From Xylocopa sonorina (Eukaryota > Arthropoda > Insecta > Hymenoptera > Apidae), in contig NC_135203.1 in assembly GCF_050948175.1 (NCBI RefSeq), positions 620,001-684,000 of the forward strand: a stretch of DNA of 64,000 nucleotides, in the 5' to 3' direction. The position numbers were made by a program, and so were the translations under genes. Positions 10,634-22,067 of this stretch are shown here, piece by piece. The notes under the pieces are model-generated. The model was not told the DNA's origin and ran no database searches. It saw only the letters and a program-made list of their open reading frames with translations. The first letter of the stretch is position 1. The number at the start of each line of letters is the position of its first letter.

Positions 10634-13600
10634 TTAGAGAAAATCGAGATACTTTGTTGGCTTCTGCACGTAAGAAGATATCAATGGCAACACTCTGTAA
10701 AGCGATCTCTCATAATTCTCCGTTTTTTCATCAATCAAACGGTGATGCATCGCAGAAGTTGCATTGATATCAATCTGGAAACCATCGTTTCCGGATTCTA
10801 TCCAAGACACATCGGACGTGGATCGACTGAAATTTTTCGGAGTAGGATCGCTAAAATAATAAAAATCCATGTAGTTGTCAAGAAAAAGGGTAGAATCCTT
10901 TGCAGTCTTCGGTACTTTACCCATATTTAGCAAAGTTCGTCCGCAAAGTAACCATTTTCCTCCTAAATCGATAGAATCTATCCATCGAATCGGTTGGTCT
11001 CTGAAGTTTCCTCACGTTAAATATGTACCCGATGTCGTCGAAGTGGGCGGTTCCTGGTAAAATTTTCACGTTCATTTGCCATATACAAAAATGCTTGGAG
11101 AATATTTCAAGTAATTTATTCGAGAATACCATTCAAAGGGTTGCCACTGTGCATAGCGTACATCGATTGATATGATAATCTATAATAGTAAACAGGATGG
11201 CCTATATTCTGTTTCGCTAAGAGTCTCTGGGTCAGATCTATAGGATCGCTGAAAATGGTATCCATCGCGATCTACAAAGAAATTCTGTAAAGATCTGTAG
11301 GAAATGATTTTTATGAAAGAGCATATAAGCGGTTTCCTCCTGATTTCTTTACCTTCAATAAATCTTGAAAACTGTTCTTAACTAATGTATTTATTAATTG
11401 CGCGATTACGTCCGCGGATTTTATAGTAACGCTTTCATGGTGTTTCTTTACGTTCTCTAAATATCTTTTCGTCCAGACGATTGCATTTGCCACCCCAATC
11501 GGTGCTAAAAGAATCAGAAGAAAATTTATCGTCACCGAACTCATGCGAACACATATGCAAATTCATACTTTTATATACAGAAACAGAGAAATTCGTTGGA
11601 CACTTAATTTTGCATAGTTTTGTGTATCCCCTTTGTATTCCCTTTTCTTAACAATTCATTAATACATAACTTGCTAACACATGAACAGCGGCAATTTAGT
11701 TACAATATACTAGTCGACGGTAACTGTTACATGTGCGAGATATCACATGTAGTATCGTAATTTTAGAAAACTTTACTTGTGCGAAAAGTAAATAAAAGAC
11801 TGTAAATTGTAGGTAGTTTTAAGCGGGTAATGACCAGGGAAACAACGATGGACGAAAACCATACGCAATGGATGGGTGGTCAATCCGACGTGTTTTAAAG
11901 AATTTCAGGAGAATTGCACCTTTGTACATAATTTATATGTATATCCAAGACTTTTGTTTTACCATAAATTACTATAATTAACCCTTTGCACTCAAAGGAA
12001 AAAGTAACTGTTAATTTTTATCGAAGGAAAGCATAATCCTTCCTTTCTTTGCTTGACTTTTTTCGTAAAACTTGTAATAAAAATGTGGCGGCTACGATTC
12101 CGAGTATTCTCTCGTCGTAAATTTTCTAGCGGAGTAACAATGCGTTCCCACGACACAGCGCAGGTCTGGTCACCGCGGGTTAGCATTTGGCGACCAGGCC
12201 CGCGTGCTTCCTAAACCCAATATCCGTCTGGTTCGTGTCCATCATCCGGACCAAGCAATTGTTTCCTTTGAGATTTCGTCGCGACTGAGCATTGCCCAGT
12301 CGCGTATGGCAAATCCTTAAACTTGGTTTATTTATGACCAATTTCCGTCCGTTGTGTTTCACTGTCCCCGTCCGTGCATCCATCCTTTGCATTCTTGATT
12401 TTCCCATCCTTTTCTGTACGCATTTTTAAGGGACGACGTTTTCGTCCTCGCGACAGTTCGGTCAGAACGATTCGGTTAGAATAGTTCGGTTAGAACAGTT
12501 CGTCCAGAACACCCGGTTCGTCTAAAACAGTTCGTTTAGAACAACCTCCACATTTGTTTATTGTGAGGTCGATCAGAGTTTTATTAGAGTCGCGTAGCGA
12601 CGTGAAGGAATCGTGGCCATAGCACCGCCCCCACTATTGAGAACTTGTTATACCACTATTGTTGTCTGTTATATTAAAATTGAGAGCAAAAAGGTCGAGT
12701 GTTATTCCTTACTCCCGGTACATCGCCCTCAAAAGCATTTGCCCTCGTTGTTGCTCGATTTAAAAAAATAATGAAATAGAAATATACTGTGTTAATTATA
12801 CGCGTTATAAGGGATTTCTAAAGCTGAATTCCGCAGTTAATTGGTTAACTAGCCCGCGAAAAAAGTAATTTTGCTGGCTGTTGGAATTCAACGGTGGCGG
12901 GTAAAATCCCCAACTCCACTCAAAGACCTTCTACGGATTAGACAATAATTATTTCCCGAAGCGGCAGAAAAAGAAGGGACACAGGTCAGTCAGTCGTGAA
13001 GCACCAGGCGAACAGTGGGCATCAAGAAAAACTCACTTTCCATTATCACACTATACGCTAGTATTTGTTAAATAGGATATTTTCTTTATTAGTTCTCTTA
13101 AGATATTAAAAGAAATTCTAACACTGGCTACACGGTTAAAAGTGTGGAAAATTGCGGTCGCATGCAATGTGTTAAGAACGATGAAGAGAGGGATGAAGTT
13201 GTTTGGCCAAAGGGCGAATAGGAAGAGTGAACAGTTAGAATTATCCCAGATACGTTATACTTACGACCAAGAAACAATATCATCTCGTCGTGAGTGTAAC
13301 CCATCATCATAGCATGACGATGGAAATCTCCGGTATGGTACTTTGTTATAGGGCATTCGGTCAGGAATGTCTGATTACTCGGATCGATATCAGGATTTTC
13401 TATGGTCGGTCGAAATGGCAAAATATTCTGAAAGTATAGAACAGAATGGGAATTAAATTTAAGTAGAACGTATCACTCAATTGTTGTAACACTGATACAA
13501 GTCGGAGGTCATGGCCATTTGATGTTCAAGTTTAAACATCCCATGTCTTTATAATTTTATAAAGAGGAAACATCATAGTGAATTAGGATGGAAATATAAT

Positions 13601-15671
13601 ATCCTCGTTCAACAAGAACGAGAAGCTTAAAATTGTGTTACCATTGCAACAAATGAGTGATATCGTAATGAAGTTACTCTAATTAACTTTGAAAACGTAG
13701 TCAGGTTATTACTAAGGTAACACGTTGCGTTGCATTCACGAGTTCCATCGCAGGTACTTGACGAAGATGGTGTACTAAATGATTTGTATCTTTAGGAACG
13801 AAGCCAAGTATGGCAGCGAGTTGACGAGTGTTGTGAATTAGTTCCTGCGGCGTGTGGTACGCCCAAGGACATAAGGGTGTACCGCTCATGCTGATCGAAC
13901 GATAGAACAATCCTGAAGGAACACGTGTTAGAAAAATAAACCTACCTGTTAAATATTTATATAAAGTACACTGTACTAAGTAGAAAAGTTTTAATAAGCA
14001 CAGAACGAAAGATGAACCGCTTATGCGATTTAAACACTTCTGTTTCCTGGCATCTTCTCCATTTTATGTGTAGTGCTTTAGCTGCAAGATACGTGTTTAG
14101 ATTGAAAGGTTTCCTAGTCGAAGAGTTCCTCTTGGAACTAACTAAGTTAATCAGAATGCTAGCGAACAAAAATGTTAATATCTCACAAATGGTTCACTTT
14201 GAGACCTACGTTTACTAAAGTCTTTTTATTCGATATAGAGTATTCTATGTACTGTAAAAGTATCGAATGATTTTTTCGAACACTATACATTATAATTTCT
14301 TAATTTTTATTAATGCAAATGAATGGTTTCATCCGAACGCTCCAGAGCGGAGCCACTTAAAATTCAAATTACAAATGTTATATTACGTTAAATAATGGTG
14401 TTTCTTTTTTTCGGGTGCAGAGGGTTGATATTTCTCGGTGTATACCTTTGGACCGTTCCGACAATATGTGAAAATCAATGGAACTGCTCCCAGCGCTTTC
14501 CCCAAAAAGTGTCACTTGATTCGGGTCGCCCCCAAACACGGCAATGTTATTCTGTACCCATCGCAATGCCAAATTATGGTCTTTCAATCCAGCGTTTCCC
14601 TTTGCGTTTGGATGATTTAACGCTAAGAATCCTGAATAGAAGACAAAGTTGACATGTAACGATCGCGTGCAAACAAAGCTGAAGTATCGTGCTATCGTTT
14701 TACCTAAAGCACCAAGACGATAATTGAAGCTGACGAAAACGACGTCTTCTTCTATGAAAAAATCGGGTCCGTATAAAGCCGAGTTACCATAACCTGAACT
14801 ATAAGCGCCGCCATGTATCCAAATCATGACTGGTCTCAAGTTTAATCGACGTTTAAACTTCACCTAACAATAACCATTCAATCGACTTATTATCGAGGCA
14901 TAGTGGTGTTAAAAGTGTCCTACCTTTTTCATACGTAAATATGCTTGATGGGAGATTTTTTTCTACCATCTTGGAATATTACAAGTGCTACCTGCACGAA
15001 AGTATTAAAAACAGAAAAAGAAACCACCTTTGTTCAATTCGAAAAAAAATCAAACTGCTCTGCAATATGGATTTTTTCATTTTTGAAAATTTCGTGCCTT
15101 AAAAATAAGTAATGGAGACAATGCAAATAATTTTCAATTCCAAAAGAAATCGTAATTACTTCATCTATTCTGTTAGCGAATCCAGGAAAATTTTGCTTAT
15201 GTGACTGTAAAAAAGCTGTTACTTTTTCTTTCAAGTGTAAAAGGTTAAGCAACGTACCTCTTGAGTATACACGTTCAAGTACAAGCAATCCTCGTGACCG
15301 CTGTATACACTGGTCACATAATCAATCTGGGGACACACGTTGCCCTCCCCGAAGGCATTCAATACCTTCTTCCATCGTTCTGCTGGAACCGAAGGCTGTT
15401 ACGATCAAAGCAATACTTCTCTATAATAGAGCAATAAACGTTGAAAAATTTCCTTTTAAAAAAGTGCCACCTTAAATCGCAAATCGCCAAGCGATGGCCT
15501 CGCGTAAGGGATGCCCTTGAATGAAGAATACTCGATGGCGTTCCACACGGTTCGTGATATCACACCGCGTACAGGTTCACTAGATAAACGAACGATGCGT
15601 GTTCGACGTGAATCGGTAACCAAGTACCGCGATCACAAAATTAACGGAATGAAAATGTGTAACAAAGCCAT
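10634..15671 (-). CDS. Secreted carboxylesterase, complete but for an in-frame TGA at codon 13
   Basis: Ten exons (minus): 15671-15471, 15395-15258, 14863-14704, 14631-14446, 13912-13713, 13427-13265, 11504-11353, 11271-11130, 11053-10921, 10850-10634. They sum to 1692 nt (564 codons with stop) and every junction is GT/AG and in frame. Family: alpha/beta-hydrolase carboxylesterases, which cleave carboxylic esters; the substrate is unknown. Visible features are a signal peptide MALLHIFIPLIL, EDCLYLNVY (exon 2), oxyanion hole HGGAY (about 130-134), nucleophile elbow GESAG with Ser about 212, GYTHDE with Glu about 343, and GTAHFDD with His about 451, so the triad is complete. The oddity is TGA at 15635-15633, codon 13, after the signal core; another ATG at 15686 is in the same frame and also leads into it. 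There is no Met between the TGA and the mature domain. It could be a very recent pseudogene, a null allele, a sequencing error, or a gene with an unseen alternative first exon. Intron 6 (1.76 kb) is full of repeats. Confidence 0.85.
11978..13030. mobile_element. Transposon-like block in esterase intron 6
   Basis: The block starts near TTAACCCTTTGCACTCAAAGG (11978), the end motif of the TTAA families seen elsewhere, with no matching right end found. From about 12060 to 13030 it is richer in GC than the rest of the intron and resembles an LTR or another mobile-element body. It includes a hairpin GGACGA/TCGTCC (12431-12447) and 14-bp tandem repeats. It contains no recognisable coding sequence, and the boundaries are approximate. 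Confidence 0.4.
12453..12542. repeat. 14-bp tandem repeat, about six copies
   Basis: Units of the type CAGTTCGGTTAGAA repeat about six times with substitutions; one unit carries a 4-bp insertion. They lie inside the transposon-like block of esterase intron 6. Such arrays are common in LTRs and untranslated parts of retroelements. Confidence 0.7.
15030..15247. mobile_element. TTAA-flanked TIR element, family 2, in esterase intron 2
   Basis: The right end, TTTCAAGTGTAAAAGGTTAA, and the internal stretch GGAGACAATGCAAATAATTTT, AATCGTAATTACTTC, TCTGTTAGCGAAT match the copies at 22294-22461 and 42347-42532. The left end is degraded. It sits wholly inside the intron between exons 2 and 3. Confidence 0.6.
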
Positions 15672-16264
15672 ATTGACTACGTACATATTGATAACGAAAC
15701 CTCGGAACTCACGGCACTCTGTTGCCCACTTCATTTTAAATGAGATTGCTCAATCTTGGAATTATTACAAACTTTGCACGATCTGCGAAATGTTGCGGAA
15801 TTTGTTGGACATAGCGCGTTATACGTGATGTATCAAATTTCATATATCGGCATTTTTACATATGGACAACAAAATTATCCATAACAATTACAGCCAAGTA
15901 CTAAGTACTTTTTACATAGGAAGGTTTCCTACTAGTCAAAATCGATATCGAAATTTGAAAAACTCTTCCCATTTTGTATATTTTATAAATATTTATTGCG
16001 TGCACGACTTGCAATTAGAATATATTTCAACCGTTTAATGGGAGGATTTAATTGGTTACTTATGATAATAGGACACAATAAGTTAATTTAAAAATGAATT
16101 TAAAAAGGAGGGGAAAAGTAGCTAAAAGAAAAAATAGCAGAAGCAAGAAAATAACTTTTCTCTAACATAGTGTATTATTTAAATTTCAAATTACATTATA
16201 ACAGAATGAGCAAACATTACAAGAAAATGAAATCCTCTGCGCAAAGCATAGATTCGTGTCTGTT
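15672..16264. other. Intergenic spacer between the two larger esterase genes
   Basis: This spacer of about 590 bp must hold the promoter of the esterase starting at 15671 and the 3' end of the gene stopping at 16265. AATAAA on the minus strand at 15992-15997 is a candidate poly(A) signal for the latter. No TATA box was seen close upstream of 15671. Confidence 0.45.
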
Positions 16265-19200
16265 TTAAAATAGGTCGGAGTCGATGTTTGAAAATCCACT
16301 TTTAATGCTGAAGCTGAGCTTGCTTCCAGTGGACAGCGATATTACGACATTCAATAGTCTTTCGAAGTCTTGGTATATCTTACTCAAGAAACGGCTGCCT
16401 ATCGAGATCGTTTCACCAATATCCACTTGCAATCCACCGACACCCGATGCTTGCCAATTGAAACTACCGGATACACTGCCGCCAGCGGATCCACTGCTGC
16501 TACCGGAACCACTTCCACTACCGGAGCCACTTCCGCTACTGGATCCACCGCTGCTACCGGAGTCACTGCTGGAACTGGATCCATTAGATCCACCACTGCC
16601 GGATTGACTGCCAGAACCATTGACGGATCCACTGCCAGATCCACTGCCGGATCCACTGCCAGATCCACTGCCAGATCCACTGCCAGATCCACTGCCAGAT
16701 CCACTGCTAGATCCGCCAATGCTGGGTTTGCTGAGGATCACAATATCGTAGAAACAAGTATTAAAGTATCTAACCAGTCATTTTTAACCCATTCACTGCC
16801 AGGCAAATTTATTTCAAGTTTATACTTATTTCGTTACGAATCGCAATATCTCGTAGTTGGCAGTGAACAGGTTAAAACCCTTGTTGTTAAAAGCTTGTGC
16901 TCCAACTGTGAGCTAATTGCGAGGCACTTAATATCAGAAAGTACAAAGGAATAAGAAAATTTGAAGCAAATGCTTACCCGTTATGAGCAAAGCTAGCCCA
17001 GATTCCGATGAGATCACCGCACTTCTTATTAAACTCATCCTCCGCGGAAGAAGACCACGATACTTTCTTGTTGAACAACACGCTGATGCCCTGGACAGCT
17101 TCCGCACCAGCTGAAATTTCGAGAACGATCAGTTATTCGACAAGAAGATTTTTTTCAACAGATATAGTAAGTGGCTCAATATCGAAATACGATTCGCAGT
17201 TACCGCTAGATTTTTCGTCGAATAATGAGTGCAAGTTTTCTTTGGTCACATACGACAATCGGTAGAAGAATAGTGGAGCTTCCTTCAGGAATTTTGCCAT
17301 GAATCTTTGCGACAGATCAACTGGTGCAGAGAACATGTAAGCGGTGACTGACTGGAAAATCAGATAAAATCGTGTTTTAGTGCGCGATAATATAATGTTA
17401 GTAGTAGTAGTAGTAGTAGTCTAGTAGAGAAGTAATAGAGTGTTCTCTGATTCACCTCCAAGATCTCGACTCCTTCGGTTATTGCGTTCAAAGTAGCTTG
17501 AACGCCAATTTTAATAAGTGCGGGAAGAACATTATTGATAGTGTTCAAACCGTTATTTAAGGTAGATTGTAAAACCTCGGTCGCTGTAAACGAAAATTTT
17601 CAAATTAGTACTGTCATATATGTATATATACATCTAAGATGAAAGATATTTCTTTCTAAAGAATTTTTTTCTAAAGTAGACTTTTTTAAAGTTTTTCAAC
17701 AAATTAATAGTATTTTCAAATGTACAATTAGCACACTCACACGCTGAAGCAAGGACTGCTTCAATTTGATTGAAACCTAACAACACAGGTACTTGTGTGA
17801 GATTTCCGTTTCGGAGTAAGTCTATGGGGCAAGCATCGAGATGATCGTCTGCTGTCGTGACACCGAATTTGTAGGAAAGTGGTGGCTGTGAGAAAATATG
17901 AAACACACATGTTCTCTTTGCGATCTAAAATTATTTCTACGGAAATTGAAAAATGTAATGAAATTACCGGCAAGACATCGTTCGCGTGAACTGTCTTCAA
18001 GAGGACATCGACATCGACCTGTTGAAGTTTGCTCAACAGTACGCTGTGATCGCTGCTGACGATATTTAGCTGTGAAGCAAGATTGACGGCCAGTTGGAGG
18101 GCGTCTGACCGCTTCACGAAGGACCACGAGCAGAGAGGTGAACCGCTATGTTGGACAGCATGATGGAACAATCCTGAAGAAAGAAATTATGAAGCAATTA
18201 GATGCTTTTAAAGAGAGGCTAGGGATTGAACTAGCTTACTTTTCGTTACCTTTCGACTGAGGTAAGAGCATGTGGTAGCCAACGGAAGCGCTGGCGCCAC
18301 CCTCGCCCATTATGGTCACTCGATTTTTGTCACCACCGAACAGTTCGATATTACGTTGGATCCATTGCAGGGCCATAGTTTGATCCCTTAGACCAGCGTT
18401 ACCCTTGGCGCCGTTTACGTTCAATGCCAAGTTTCCTGATGGAAAAAAAAGTGATAATCAACTAGAATCGAACGCGAATGTTGATCTTTCGCATAGTGAT
18501 TGCTTTCTTACCAAGTACACCGACACGGTATGTAACAGTGACAAATACTACGTCCTTCTCTATGAATTGTTCAGGAGTGTAGCCTTCGGAAGTCGTGTAT
18601 TTGCTAAGGAAACCGCTCTCGAAGAACCAAACCACGACTGGTCTCGCTCTGTTAATATTCTTCAAGTCTCTCTGTCGAAGAAAACAGGCGAAACGGTTAA
18701 ATAATTATTATGCGTACAAAGGAAGAGAAGGAAAGGTGAGAAGAACGTTTCTCCCGGGCCTGCCAGTGCACTCGGTAACGTTACCAAAATGACAGAGTAG
18801 CGTCTTAGACGTTAGCGCGTGGATGTTACGGACATGCTGAATATATTGTACTATATGAAAACAGAACTGTATTTTTACTTTCGAGAAACTGTATTCTGTC
18901 TGCTAAGGTTGCTGTTTCTTTAGTGACAACTATTTTTGAGGACCGTCACAGGGTCATGGTTTCTCAGTTTTATCTGAAATTTTTGAAATCCATGCAACCT
19001 GACCCGATCCAAGGCTCGAACATCACTAATAATTACCAGTAAATTGAAACTGAGAGAGATTAGCAAATACATACCAAGGGCGTGTACACGTTCACGTACA
19101 AACAATCTTCGTCTCCAACGTAGCTGTTGCCGGCACGTTGTCTGCAGACGGTCATTTCTCTGGTAGCGTTTAGAGTTTCTTTCCATGCTTCAGGTTCTTC

Positions 19201-19863
19201 AGGGTTCTACAGTTGTTAAACAGAAAATGATATAGTTTTTTTAGTATAACGTTCAAGACATCAAGCATTCTTTACATTTTTCTCCAAACGATTACTAAAC
19301 TATCATCTAACTTCTTTAACCAACATAATTAATTTGTGTAACCAATAAAATTGAAAATGAGAAGATCGTTTACGCGACCAATCGAAAATACATTGTTTAA
19401 TATATTAAATATGTAGTGTTTATTTGAAAGTGATAATATTAATAAAAAAATAATAACATGCTTTAATTAGGAAATATGGAATGATCAGAATGATCAAAGA
19501 CTAGTCGTGTAAGATGTTATGTTATAGGTATATCTTTTTGTATCCTGCATTGTTACGCTGCAAGTTTTTTAGGCGCTTTTATACGATGACAAGCGTAAGT
19601 TTTCTAGTGCGTTTATGCGGCAATAGTGGTTAGAAAAAGATTAAAAAGTAAGGTATGATACTGCTTACCTTGAACCTATAGTTTCCAACAGGTGGTTTCG
19701 CATAAGGGATTCCCTTGAAGCAAGAATACTCGGTGGCCTTCCATTTCGATTTAAAGACTCGACCCTGCACCGGACCCTTGTGACATTGCACCACATCGGA
19801 TTGGTTACATGTCACAGCTGACACGAGGAGGAGAGCACTGAGAGAAAGGACAATTGCTCTCAT
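16265..19863 (-). CDS. Secreted, catalytically dead carboxylesterase-like protein with Ser/Gly-rich insert
   Basis: Ten exons (minus): 19863-19669, 19206-19075, 18671-18512, 18435-18250, 18173-17968, 17885-17741, 17583-17456, 17351-17204, 17110-16978, 16730-16265. They sum to 1899 nt (632 residues plus stop) and all junctions keep frame. A signal peptide (MRAIVLSLSALLLVSAVTC) predicts secretion. The carboxylesterase fold is clear: SCFKGIPYAKPP, GDEDCLYVNVY, GNAGLRDQTMALQWIQRNI. Catalysis is lost: the oxyanion hole HGG is replaced by FES (about 126-128), GESAG reads GEGGA (Ser to Gly, about 208), and the His block GTAH of the paralogue is AGAE (about 437); Glu about 335 remains. Residues about 483-568 are almost pure Ser/Gly, inserted between the last helices (IWASFAHN before, NWQASGVGG and DFERLL after). 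By analogy with non-enzymatic esterase-fold proteins (glutactin, neuroligins) it is probably structural or binding. Ser-Gly repeats can accept glycosaminoglycans, so a proteoglycan role is an inference. Confidence 0.9.
16618..16715 (-). repeat. 12-bp coding minisatellite (Gly-Ser-Gly-Ser)
   Basis: On the minus strand the unit GGATCTGGCAGT repeats about eight times within the last exon of the inactive esterase, encoding GSGS. The near-identical copies indicate recent expansion, while the rest of the Ser/Gly region (16455-16617) is more diverged. Length variation between individuals is likely. Confidence 0.85.
16784..16875. mobile_element. 92-bp TTAA-flanked TIR element in intron 9 of the inactive esterase
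   Basis: TTAACCCATTCACTGCCA at the left and TGGCAGTGAACAGGTTAA at the right are inverted copies with two mismatches, each beginning with TTAA. It has no coding potential. It resembles the element at 50099-50197 in size and layout but has a different internal sequence. Confidence 0.7.
17398..17420. repeat. (TAG)n microsatellite in intron 7
   Basis: Seven perfect TAG triplets between exons 7 and 8 of the inactive esterase gene. Confidence 0.85.
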
Positions 19864-19910
19864 TTTGACTGAACAGAGAGTTCATTGAAGCCTCTGTTCA
19901 CCTCCGGCGG

Positions 19911-19918
19911 TTTATATA
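19911..19918 (-). promoter_or_regulatory. TATA box of the inactive esterase gene
   Basis: TATATAAA on the minus strand lies 47 nt upstream of the ATG at 19863, in the right orientation for a start about 25-30 nt downstream and a short 5' leader. A TCAGT initiator-like motif follows at about 19867-19871. The start codon context (CAAAATGA) suits insects. Confidence 0.6.
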
Positions 19919-21990
19919 GGTGTGAACGCGTTCTCTTGAAGCATCACGTGACGGTTAGAAGTAACACTATTTCAAATATCCGCCATTGTACTGTATCATT
20001 GACGTTGGAGAGGCATTGGCATTAGCATTCGTACAATGGAGCTTGTTGGTTGTTGTCTCAAGTTAAAGATAATAAACGTTTGTCCATGTTTGCCAGAAAT
20101 AATGCATTGGCGCATATTTTTGTCGATAGATCATCCGATGGAACAATGTCGGCACGTGAAATAAGGACAGAATTAAATGGCAACGTGATGCAACGCGTGT
20201 ATTTTAACACGTACCCACGTAATTTAAAATTCATAGTTTGTCTAATAGACTGACAATCAGCTGCAAACGCTTTTGTCAGCTGTAGCAGAACCGAAGCTTA
20301 ACAATGAAATTAGCTCATTGTACAATTAAATTATTGCCAAAGTGCATATGTGTCTCGGGAAAGTATCATTTGCAGAATGATCGTAACGGCACGTGACTAT
20401 AGAAAATGATACCGTTACAAGTAATTGTGACATTTAACAATTGTGTTATTATGATATTAATAGAGGTTTTATTTTGAAATTAAACGATTTGAAATTTACA
20501 TCTTAGGTTAAACAAAGTTGATTATTTAACTATCTGGTTAGAAACAAAAGCACTAAAATAGCCTAAGAAACGATAAGAAACAATAAAAAGTTTCTTCACG
20601 TACATAAAAATTACATATGTTATCTTTATACCTGATCGTCAGTTCTTTTCACGTATCTCTACAATGAGTCAGCTCCTTTAATTCGACTTAAATTGATTGA
20701 ATGAAGATGATATTGTTTTACCAAATTCAGGAAATGTTAAGACGCGGCGTAAATCATTTGAAATCATTTCGCAATAATACATTTTCGCGTGCAATATCAG
20801 TGCAATGCAAAAATGTGAAACACTAAAAGTACTGAAATCAAAATGGTAGGTAGTATTTTATAAAACTCCCGGAAATACGTATGAAGAATGCTTGAGTTTA
20901 TATTGTTGTGGCGCCCGTCGACGAACCCCAACCGAAACCGTTGTCATTTTGCACCTGGAAAGTCTCGGTCGGGGTACTACGCACGAGACTTAGGGCCCGA
21001 CGGATATCATAAACAAGCGGCGCCAAGCTGGCCATGAGATTTTTCAATAATTATTGAAGAGACGCGATGAAAATCAAGTAGGCCAAAAAACTCCTTACCA
21101 CGCAGGCCGAAAAGAACCCTACGTGGTAAGAATGCAAGCAGAGAAACACAGTCGCCGACGACGACGCGAACCGAGAGCACGAGCTCGAAAGCGAACTTAA
21201 TAAAGAAAAGCGAACAACAAACTCTGTGCGGTGATTAGTTAACCACGTCCCAACTATCCCACATGTTTGTCTCGACCGACATCGATTCGAGTTTTTCAAA
21301 CATTTTCAAGAATGTATTTATTATTTTTCAATTACATTTATAACGGAGAAAGCAGCTTCGAAAGTGTGGCGAACCTCTGAAAAATCTGAAGAACGTTCCA
21401 CATTCTTTGAGTGCTTGCAAGCTTCTGCTGAGTTTTACTTGAATTTCATCCAGGCTCAGCTCTCGGTCGTCTCCTTAAGTTCAACACCCGCGCTCTTTTA
21501 TTGTTAGCCGTCGGCAAAGGGTGTCGAAATTGCTGCCTTCGTAATGGAAAGAGCCAATACGTGATCACCTCTATAGGTTCTTTTCATGGCTCTCGTGGTA
21601 AGGTCTCGTGGCAGAGATAACACGTGACCTGTCCCCTTTCTAAAAGCTCACATCGATACAATATATTGAAAAGAAAAAGATTGATACTTCAACTATCAAA
21701 TCATTGTCCGACTTAGTATTCTTTCATATAACAGAATCGTTAAGGTAAGCTTGGATCGTTTTTTCGATAACAAAAATATACAAATGTCTACATAATTATA
21801 ATGAAAATTTCACTTTTTCTAATTTTAAACGCCGTCTTCCGTTTTATAAACATTAATTGCCAATCCAAAGCGACGAGTTCAATTTAAAGGCTTCCTATTG
21901 GTATATCTAATTCGTTTATGTCATATCGTTTTATAACTTCTATTATATCATTAAGTAACTTGTTCGTTCGTAATATTGGGTCTTCTGTAA
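19919..21990. other. Intergenic; GC-rich transposon-like block at about 20890-21680
   Basis: No gene is recognised. The block from about 20890 to 21680 differs in composition. It contains TGGCGCCCGTCGACGAAC (20928) and, about 90 bp on, GCGGCGCCAAGC (21018), so GGCGCC occurs as a spaced inverted pair. It also has a direct repeat of the type CTACGTGGTAAG/CTTACCACG. TGGCGCC resembles the start of a retroelement primer-binding site, but no LTRs or coding motifs could be shown. Confidence 0.35.
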
Positions 21991-22066
21991 TATTGGGTTG
22001 GCAAGGAAGTATTTTCGGTTATGAAGTGTGAAATAAAACTAATTTTTTATGTACAAAGAATAAACT
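21991..22066. mobile_element. Mariner-type end fragment
   Basis: TATTGGGTTGGCAAGGAAGT closely resembles the terminal repeat of insect mariner elements, preceded by TA, and is followed by AT-rich sequence typical of their ends (GAAATAAAACTAATTTTT). Only one end of about 75 bp is present; there is no transposase. It abuts a family 1 TTAA element. Confidence 0.55.
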
Positions 22067-22067
22067 T

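Noticed and set aside
16370..16954. 194-codon plus-strand frame with Thr/Ser repeats
   Set aside because: Antisense shadow of the Ser/Gly-coding minisatellite in the last exon of the minus-strand esterase, which has full splice and frame support.
20900..21030. Possible tRNA gene (GGTTCG and GGGCGCCA on the minus strand)
   Set aside because: The acceptor-like and T-arm-like pieces are about 105 nt apart with no A-box or anticodon arm that folds; more likely part of a mobile-element leader.
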